NCBI GenBank assembly: GCA_963457665.1
Contig: OY735224.1
Coordinates: 48,782,811 to 48,846,810, forward strand
Source: Thysanoteuthis rhombus
Taxonomy: Eukaryota > Mollusca > Cephalopoda > Oegopsida > Thysanoteuthidae
DNA: 64,000 bases
Reading direction: 5' to 3'
Numbering within the stretch: the first letter of the stretch is position 1; every line of letters begins with the position of its first letter. The translations under genes and the position numbers were made by a program. A model generated the notes under the pieces. It made no database searches and had not been told where the DNA came from. It saw only the letters and a list, made by a program, of their open reading frames with translations. Of this stretch, positions 58,420-64,000 are shown piece after piece.

Positions 58420-59309
58420 TGTAGTGCCCCCTATACTTTTAGTTAGGAATTAAATACGAAACTCTTCTGTTACCTAGATATCCAAAACGTCACTTCCTCT
58501 GACGATCCCTATAAAAGCCCTGGACGCACATGGTCCAATGCTCACTAGCTCCCATACCCCTAGCTGGTTACGCTTCTAGCTCCGGTCACTCTCTTTCTTT
58601 CCTTCTTCCTGGTCCAATGCTAATTGGCGCCAGGACCCCTAGCTGGTCATGCCTCTGGCCCCGGCCTTTGCGGCCGGCCATACTCTTTCCTTCTCTTTAA
58701 GATCGTTATCATTTCGTCAACTTACTGGCTGATCCGATCTTAACCACCATCCACACTTCGGGAAACACGCATGGATGAAATTCCATTATCTCTGTCTTTC
58801 ATAGTCTGTTCGTCGAGAGTCTAACAGCGTCTGGGAATAGCCCCCAAGTTGACTCACTTATTTGGCAGTAAGGCTCGAACACTGAACCCGGTTTCCACGT
58901 ATCTGGGAGCAGTCCAACCATACGGAATCCATGCGTTCAGACAACTCCGCTACAACTCCGACGCCAGCAATATCAAGACAAAAAAGCTCCCACCTTTTAC
59001 TATCTCTTCTCCTAACATTACTTCTCATGATTGATCGTATTAATGTTATCTTTACATGTACCTAATCTTCATTTTGGTATTAAACGTACGTCTCTTGTCT
59101 GGCCATAATTCATATGTGTGTTCATTCCTCTTTATTTCAATGCGCGTCCAACTTCATACTTGGCGCACACTCCATTCTCTTCGTACAGCATCCTTCCCTT
59201 CTACATCTACAGGGCTGCACGCGTGCTACTGTCAAACCACAACGAGGACCAAATCCCCTCGTCTCTCAACAATCCATTGCTGTCCGGACTCAACAAAAGA
59301 GACTCTACA
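58420..59309 (+). mobile_element. LTR-like element (possible solo LTR)
   Basis: Starts tgtagtgccccctatac and ends gactctaca, giving the TGTAG/CTACA ends typical of LTRs. A TATA box sits in ccctataaaagccctgg at about 58508-58524, and a possible ATTAAA signal lies near 59082. Higher GC than its surroundings. It contains a ~80-bp tandem duplication from about 58530 (tggtccaatgct..., twice). No 5-bp flanking duplication is visible and no gag/pol sequence adjoins, so it would be a solo or decayed LTR. A decayed host promoter is the alternative. Confidence 0.4.
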
Positions 59310-59392
59310 TCCTATTGTTTGATACATGTTCGCTTGCTTTCTAGAAATAAAAAAGATTTCAAAGAGACAGACGACTGTCTGATTTGATTGAA

Positions 59393-59398
59393 TTTATT
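59393..59398 (-). terminator. Candidate poly(A) signal for the 236-aa gene
   Basis: AATAAA on the minus strand, about 150 bp past the stop codon at 59549, centred in a short dyad (ATTGAA..TTCAAT). Confidence 0.5.
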
Positions 59399-59548
59399 CA
59401 ATTTGCAAAGGAAAAAACCATAGCACAAAATCGAGGCATATTATAATGTCACAAGATCAAAACTGTAAAAATATCCAACATCCGTATTTTCAAAAGAGGA
59501 AAAGTCCAAGATCCACGTTTTGTGTGGAAAAACTCAAGTTGTCTCAAT

Positions 59549-60259
59549 TTACAATGTTGGTGAAAAAATCAAGCCAACACACCATAACACAGCCAAAATA
59601 CTTATGATACATGGTATGATAGCGTATGGAATAGCAGCGAGCGACAGAATTATATGTATTATGAATGCGATAGCAGACACCAGTCCAAGGAATAGTTGGA
59701 AAATGTACTTCTCTTGCTTTACCCTACAATTCTCGTTTACCGCAGATCCGCAGCATGGCATTATTGGCCGAGAAAGTTGAGCTTCATCAGCTTTCGTTAT
59801 GCAAGGTGTTGAGGGTTCCTCTACGCTTTGAGATGGTTCACCAGTGTTCATCAGTTGAGGCAGCGCCTCTACCATTGGTTCGGCAATATCAGTGGACGTT
59901 GAGGCTTCCTCTCCGCTTTGTGACGGTTCACCAATGTTTACTTGTTGAGGCGCTGTCTGTACCATCGGCACGGCGGTACTTGTGGACGTTGAAGGTTCAT
60001 TTACACACCGTGACGGTCCCTCGATGTTTACTTGCTGAGGCGCTGCCTCTACCATCGGTGCAGTGGTACTAATCGATGTTGAGGGTTCCTCTACGCCAGG
60101 TGATAGTCTGCTAATATCCAACCTGCAAGACGAACCAACTTGGATTGGTGGGTCCTTACCCACCTTTATGATAAAGGGGGTAATGGCCACCCCCTCGGTT
60201 TCTGTTGAACTATCAGTCTCTACGGATGGGTCATATGGTTGGATGGTTTGGTTTCCCAT
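59549..60259 (-). CDS. Two-span membrane protein with four 30-residue PST repeats (236 aa)
   Basis: Paralogue of 52892-53422; family unknown to me. The ATG at 60259 is chosen because it aligns with the other copies (MGNQTIQP against MSNKTSQP); the frame is open a further 14 codons upstream without an ATG. Residues 24-38 (VAITPFIIKVGKDPP) are the conserved motif. Residues 54-153 hold four copies of a 30-residue repeat: E(P/A)ST at 58, 88, 118 and 148; PMV at 68, 98 and 128; Q(Q/L)(V/M)N near 75, 105 and 135. Residues 168-184 are polar with three Cys (CC, C178). Hydrophobic segments lie at about 186-208 and 211-233, then FSPTL. Acidic residues in the repeats suggest an extended, possibly modified chain; that is inference. 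It is a single exon with a plausible poly(A) signal downstream and an upstream region conserved with the other gene. This is the best candidate for an active gene in the window. Confidence 0.75.
   Translation of the reverse strand: MGNQTIQPYDPSVETDSSTETEGVAITPFIIKVGKDPPIQVGSSCRLDISRLSPGVEEPSTSISTTAPMVEAAPQQVNIEGPSRCVNEPSTSTSTAVPMVQTAPQQVNIGEPSQSGEEASTSTDIAEPMVEALPQLMNTGEPSQSVEEPSTPCITKADEAQLSRPIMPCCGSAVNENCRVKQEKYIFQLFLGLVSAIAFIIHIILSLAAIPYAIIPCIISILAVLWCVGLIFSPTL
59831..60100 (-). repeat. 90-bp in-frame repeats within the 236-aa gene
   Basis: Three full copies and a partial fourth of a 90-bp unit (plus-strand markers: gttgagg(g/c)ttcctct, tctaccat.gg, tttacttg.tgaggcg). Copy number differs from the 176-aa paralogue, which has about two degenerate copies. 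Confidence 0.85.
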
Positions 60260-60592
60260 TTTCAACTGTTTCCCTTGATATTTTTGTTCGGTTTTCGTCA
60301 AATATAATTGAATGTGTTGAAGAGACGAAGACCGGGTTCAACGCAATGTTGACAGGAAATAAAAGGAATTTTTGCACAAGTCTTAATTTACAAAAAAAAT
60401 CTATGGATTTTGCGTAATATCATTAAGATGCCGTTTCGTTGTCTTGGCGATGGCGTTTTTTGTCCATTGGAAAAACGGTTAGCCATATTTGAAAATGTTT
60501 ACATAGATTATATCTCATGGCTATTAATATATATCTATAATAATTTTTCTATTGAATAAAATGTCTCAAAGTGATTTTAATATCTAAAATAC

Positions 60593-60595
<3 letters not shown>
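60260..60595 (-). promoter_or_regulatory. Conserved upstream region of the 236-aa gene
   Basis: Aligns with 53423-53770, with a YY1-like aagatgccg at 60425-60433 (one mismatch to the core) and a shared aataaaatgtct further upstream. No TATA box recognised. Confidence 0.35.

Positions 60596-60644
<49 letters not shown>
60596..60644 (+). repeat. (CA)n microsatellite
   Basis: About 24 CA dinucleotides followed by a short TA run. It occupies the position of the (TA)n tract upstream of the 176-aa gene. Confidence 0.97.
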
Positions 60645-60653
<9 letters not shown>

Positions 60654-60819
60654 TCATCACCATCATCATTCCACGTACTCGAGGATGAACCCTTAACGAT
60701 TTCTCCCCCCCCTCTCTCCCTCTCTCTCTAGAATCGCTTTACAACTCCCACTGCCACTTTACCAGTCTCCGTGGTAATTCTGTGCAGTCTCTCTCAAAGA
60801 TTCAGAAATATATCCCTAA

Positions 60820-60827
60820 TGACGTCA
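60820..60827. promoter_or_regulatory. CRE-like palindrome TGACGTCA (1)
   Basis: Perfect eight-base CREB/ATF consensus, about 560 bp upstream of the 236-aa start codon. Confidence 0.35.
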
Positions 60828-60982
60828 TCACGAGTACCATTGAATTTTCTTAAACATGGCCTCATCGATTTTTGTAATCGAATTACCAATATCCACTACA
60901 TTTTCGTTTCAAAGCTCAAAACCCTTTTACAGTAGGAGAGATAAAATTCATTTCCAAATTACCCATTTTAGAATTACCCCCA

Positions 60983-60990
60983 TGACGTCA
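60983..60990. promoter_or_regulatory. CRE-like palindrome TGACGTCA (2)
   Basis: Second perfect copy, 163 bp from the first. The surroundings (atgacgtcatc, then aattttctt) are similar, so a short diverged duplication may have copied the site. Confidence 0.35.
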
Positions 60991-61582
60991 TCGTAGATTC
61001 AAATTAATTTTCTTCACGACGGCACCTCTCTGTGGACAGTTGCGACCCCAGGTGCAGTTTTTCTCAAATTCTTTTTACATCGTAGTGACTTCATAACTAA
61101 TATCATACTGAAATATCCAGAAATTCGTACTTTCGAAAAAAAAAAAAAAATTCAACCATTACAAACACGTAAGAATTACTATAGAAAAAAGACATTTAAC
61201 CCAGTTTTATTGAGCATGCACTGAAGATACAACCTCAGCATCTGCTTCCGGTAGAAAGATTCAAACGGGATGAGCTTCGGTTCGTTTGGGGGGCGGGGGC
61301 TTGCCCACCATTCCTGAATCGAACCAAAAAGAGTTAGACCCACCTTGAAAAGCCCTTAAAATGTTTCAAATCCTCTCAGATTTTGTTTTTTCACTCCTGT
61401 ATATTTTACAAGTATCTTAAATCATTTCATTCGGCTGCAATTCATAGTTTGGGAGCAGAAAGCAGAAAAAGTCATGAAATTTATAAATGAAAAATGAAAA
61501 TATAAAATATTGCAATCTTGAGATTGTGTTTTCATTAAAATATAAATTAAACATCAATTATTTAAACATTAATCTATTTCAG
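60991..61582. other. Low-complexity single-copy spacer
   Basis: Contains an A-tract at about 61135-61150 and a G-rich patch at about 61288-61300 followed by a gaatcgaacc motif. No gene recognised. The last part is AT-rich, in keeping with an intron end. Confidence 0.4.
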
Positions 61583-61643
61583 GAGCCGTTGTGCAATTTT
61601 CGAGCCTACTTGGCCATTAAGAGATCTTACTTTGAACTGCAGC
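61583..61643 (+). CDS. Candidate 61-bp internal exon
   Basis: Preceded by aatctatttcag and followed by gtaagtttt, both canonical splice borders. In phase 0 it reads EPLCNFRAYLAIKRSYFELQ plus one base, open and of more protein-like composition than the surrounding AT-rich DNA. No partner exons are recognised in the window. It could belong to a gene extending past 64 kb, or be a chance match of splice signals. Confidence 0.4.
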
Positions 61644-61900
61644 GTAAGTTTTTAAGAAAGACAGAAATTTATGTCGAAGACCAGAATTATGTTGGTCAAC
61701 AGCATTTGTAAGGAATTAGGTGACCCGACGACAGAATGGTTTAAGAGATATAGACAGCATTCCCAAGAAAGCTGTTATCTTAATAAGAATGGTGGGTCCG
61801 ATGAGAGAGGAAAAGAAAATGAAATCATTTTTTTTTACTGTACACTACGTCACATTATTGAAAGAAGACTTAATCATGTCTGTAACTAAGGCATAGACTT

Positions 61901-61906
<6 letters not shown>
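61644..61906 (+). other. Spacer with short open frames
   Basis: A 72-codon frame (61671-61889) crosses here but shows no recognisable motif. I leave it uncalled. Confidence 0.35.

Positions 61907-61981
<75 letters not shown>
61907..61981 (+). repeat. (TA)n microsatellite
   Basis: About 36 TA dinucleotides at the border of module E. Confidence 0.97.
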
Positions 61982-61983
<2 letters not shown>

Positions 61984-62470
61984 TAGTTATTACTAAGAGC
62001 CACAGATTAACATCACGAAGCCATTGGATGATATTATAATCCAGCAGGCTAAGTGAAAACTCAAACAACGACTAGTTTCATCTGACTCTAAAAAAACAAG
62101 ACCCAACATTCAAGAGATCTGATTCATTGAAGTGAAAAACTTCAAATATAAATACTTAAAGCGTACTGTACTCTACTGACAGCGCAGACTAACAGTGGAG
62201 ATTTTACTATCCCAAATTCCTGAGGATTGTTGTTGTGGTTGTTGTGGTACAAAAACAAAGTCAACCCCAAACTTGGACGGGAGTTCGGCCAGATTGATAA
62301 AACTCACAAAAACAAATACAACATCAATTTATTTTATTCATTCGTTTATCATTTGACAGAAAATATTTTTATTGTTTAGTCTGCGTTGACTTAGAAATTG
62401 CACTACTACAATGCGAACTGTTCAGCGTTGATTCAATATGTTTATGCTTGGAAATATGGATACTAATGAT
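61982..62470 (-). repeat. Module E, copy 3
   Basis: Almost identical to 54085-54560, with only scattered substitutions over ~470 bp, implying recent duplication or conversion between loci 8 kb apart. Confidence 0.85.
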
Positions 62471-62765
62471 GAAAAATAATTCATGGGACGCTAAAACCGG
62501 TTTTAAATGGTAATGATTTCAGTGGCCGACGACCGACGAGGAAGGGTTTTGAGCACATTCTGAGGGCTCAAAGAATTGGGGTGTGAAGTCCAACAGCGGT
62601 AATCATGTGAGGGTTGTTGGTAACATGTTATTGCTTCTATTATGTCACATTTTGGTTAAATAAATATATTTTCTATTTTACACAGACCTTCACGTTATTA
62701 TCAAAAAAATAATTTCATAACCAATTTAAACATCTGTTGATGCGAATAATTCTGTTTTGTGTTGT
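62470..62765 (-). repeat. Module D, copy 5 / candidate 3' UTR
   Basis: Directly follows the stop codon of the intact terminal exon: ttctgttttgtgttgtttaa, ttatcaaaaaaataatttca, agcggtaatcatgtgagggt. If the exon is real, this is its 3' untranslated region; AATATA-type signals are present but no strong AATAAA. Confidence 0.6.
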
Positions 62766-62970
62766 TTAATAATTTTTCTTTAGGTGGAACGGTTCAATCA
62801 GTTTTGTGTAGCCCTGCTTGTCAGGGAGTTTGGAATCTTCCGGCATAATTGTGTTCAATTTGGAATCCTGAGCGTCTCGGCCACAGGCAACTGGATCGTG
62901 AGAATCATAATCGTCGTCTGGGATTTCGTAAAACATATAGGGATCAGATATTGGATCAGTATTTTGGAAC
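62766..62970 (-). CDS. Intact terminal exon of an unrecognised protein (C-terminal 67 residues)
   Basis: Begins after a minus-strand acceptor (tttttcaacag, then gttcc) with one base of a split codon. It is open for 67 codons to TAA at 62766-62768: FQNTDPISDPYMFYEIPDDD, then YDSHDPVACGRDAQDSKLNT, then IMPEDSKLPDKQGYTKLIEP, ending FHLKKNY. Acidic and Tyr-rich with a basic end; no domain recognised. Of four copies in the window this is the only complete one: two carry a shared TAG and one is truncated. Upstream homology with module A stops about 15 bp past the acceptor, so no preceding exon is visible (it would be at higher coordinates). A true gene end or a copied fragment are both possible. 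Confidence 0.5.
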
Positions 62971-62984
62971 CTGTTGAAAAATCG

Positions 62985-64000
62985 ATGAATATATTATTAT
63001 ATCTATATTCAATAACATCAATAATACCTTTTGGATTCAAAACTGAAAAGGCTCTGTTTATACCCTTTTAGGGCACGTTTTTGTCATTTTGAAAAACACC
63101 ATCATATATAATTGCTCCATTTGTGAGAATTGTTGAAAAACCTTGGATGCATTGGTTTTGGGGACTAACAAGTCTCTGTTTATACCTTTTTAGGTTCGGT
63201 TTTGACATTTTGAGGATTCAATCATATATTACTAAGACATCCATGAAAATCATCGGGAAACCTTGAGGACATTGGTTTGAACTAAAAAGTCTCTGTTTAC
63301 AACTTTTTAGGCTTAGTTTTTATGCTTTGAATTATTTGATTATATATGATCACTACTTCCCAGAAAAGTGTTAAAAACATTGAAAACATGGGTTTTAGAA
63401 GCTAAAAAGACTCGGTTGATAGCTTTTAGGCTTGGTTTTCACACATATTCATATGTTATCACTACATTAGAGAAAGCTTTAGCAAAAAACTTTCAAACAT
63501 TGATTTTCAAAGCTAAAAAGGCTTTTTTTTATACTCTTTTAGAGCTTGGTTTTGACAGTGACTCATGCAATATCACTAACTTCAATAGAATTATCAGAAA
63601 CCTTTGAAAGATTGGTTTCAAAGCTGAAAAGTCCCTGTACATAACCTATTGGGCTAATTGTTAAAAATTCAATCATATACTATTGATAAATTCATGAAAA
63701 TTATTGAAAAATCATTGGGACATTGCTTTCAGAGCTGGAAAGATCTTTTTAGGCTTCGTTTTGACATTTCGAATGCACAATCATGTATTTTAATTACAGT
63801 AAAGAAATTATTTAAAACATTGGTTTTATGTGCTAAAAAGGCTCTTTTTATGCCCTTTTGGGTTTGGTTTTGACATTTTGAAGATCAGATCACATATTTT
63901 ACTACATTACTGAAGATTGTTGGAAAACTTTGAAAACATAGGTTTTTTGAAGCTAAGAGGCTCTGTTTATACCTTTTTAGGCTTGGATTCAACACTTTAC
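62985..64000 (+). repeat. Diverged ~110-bp monomers, plus orientation
   Basis: About nine degenerate monomers (ttcaaaactgaaaaggctct, gtttatacctttttaggtt, ggttttgacattttgaggat, tcaatcatatatta). They continue past the window edge. Short frames here are not called. Confidence 0.85.

Noticed and set aside
59056..59387. Three overlapping 76-89-codon frames
   Set aside because: Mutually exclusive frames in the LTR-like segment, none with recognisable features.
61271..61330. ggttcgattc motif (minus strand) resembling a tRNA B-box
   Set aside because: No matching A-box or acceptor stem at the right distance.

Overview
The window is AT-rich eukaryotic nuclear DNA, most likely from an invertebrate animal. 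The basis is long satellite arrays, (TA)n, (CA)n, (ATC)n and CT microsatellites, at least two exon-like segments with canonical splice borders, no operons, no Shine-Dalgarno spacing, no rRNA and no convincing tRNA. I cannot name the species. About four fifths of the 64 kb is tandem or duplicated non-coding repeat; most long open frames inside it are by-products of the repeats.

Layout. 1-8187: about 75 head-to-tail copies of a 109-bp satellite, with a ~3.2-3.5 kb higher-order block present twice. 8.2-11.7 kb: diverged older monomers, a duplicated ~0.6-kb module carrying an (ATC)n tract, and a 358-bp foldback element. 11.7-20.9 kb: a 5'-truncated pseudogene, a 102-bp array, a shuffled set of low-copy modules (A, terminal exon, D, B, C, E, TA tract), a broken copy of a small two-membrane-span gene, and a short 114-bp array. 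21-27.3 kb: diverged monomers in the opposite orientation, enclosing only seven copies of the 109-bp unit, then a ~200-215-bp dimeric array. 27.3-28.8 kb: a second module A/exon/D copy. 28.8-52.7 kb: a 24-kb array of a 114-bp satellite, homogeneous on the left and diverged on the right. 52.7-58.1 kb: a long inverted duplicate of 13.9-20 kb, this time with an intact gene. 58.3-64 kb: satellite remnants, an LTR-like element, a longer intact paralogue of the gene, a possible 61-bp exon, further module copies with an intact terminal exon, and more diverged monomers.

Protein-coding content is small. The best genes are two intronless paralogues on the minus strand (52892-53422, 176 aa; 59549-60259, 236 aa). 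Each has a conserved N-terminal motif, a Pro/Ser/Thr-rich region (30-residue repeats in the longer one) and a C-terminal pair of hydrophobic segments. Two plus-strand copies (11.7 and 19.3 kb) are pseudogenes. A C-terminal exon (intact at 62766-62970, minus) also occurs in three damaged copies.

The most notable structure is in the satellites. The 114-bp unit is an ancient dimer of two related ~57-bp halves. Each half starts with a short dyad whose stem is largely kept while its loop varies, and one stem pair shows a compensatory T-A to C-G change. The 109-bp unit also carries two dyads. The 109-bp array at the left edge and the 7-copy array at 22.7-23.4 kb share the same flank in inverted orientation, which gives a natural before/after comparison of satellite expansion. 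All copy counts and higher-order repeats depend on correct assembly of long repeats.
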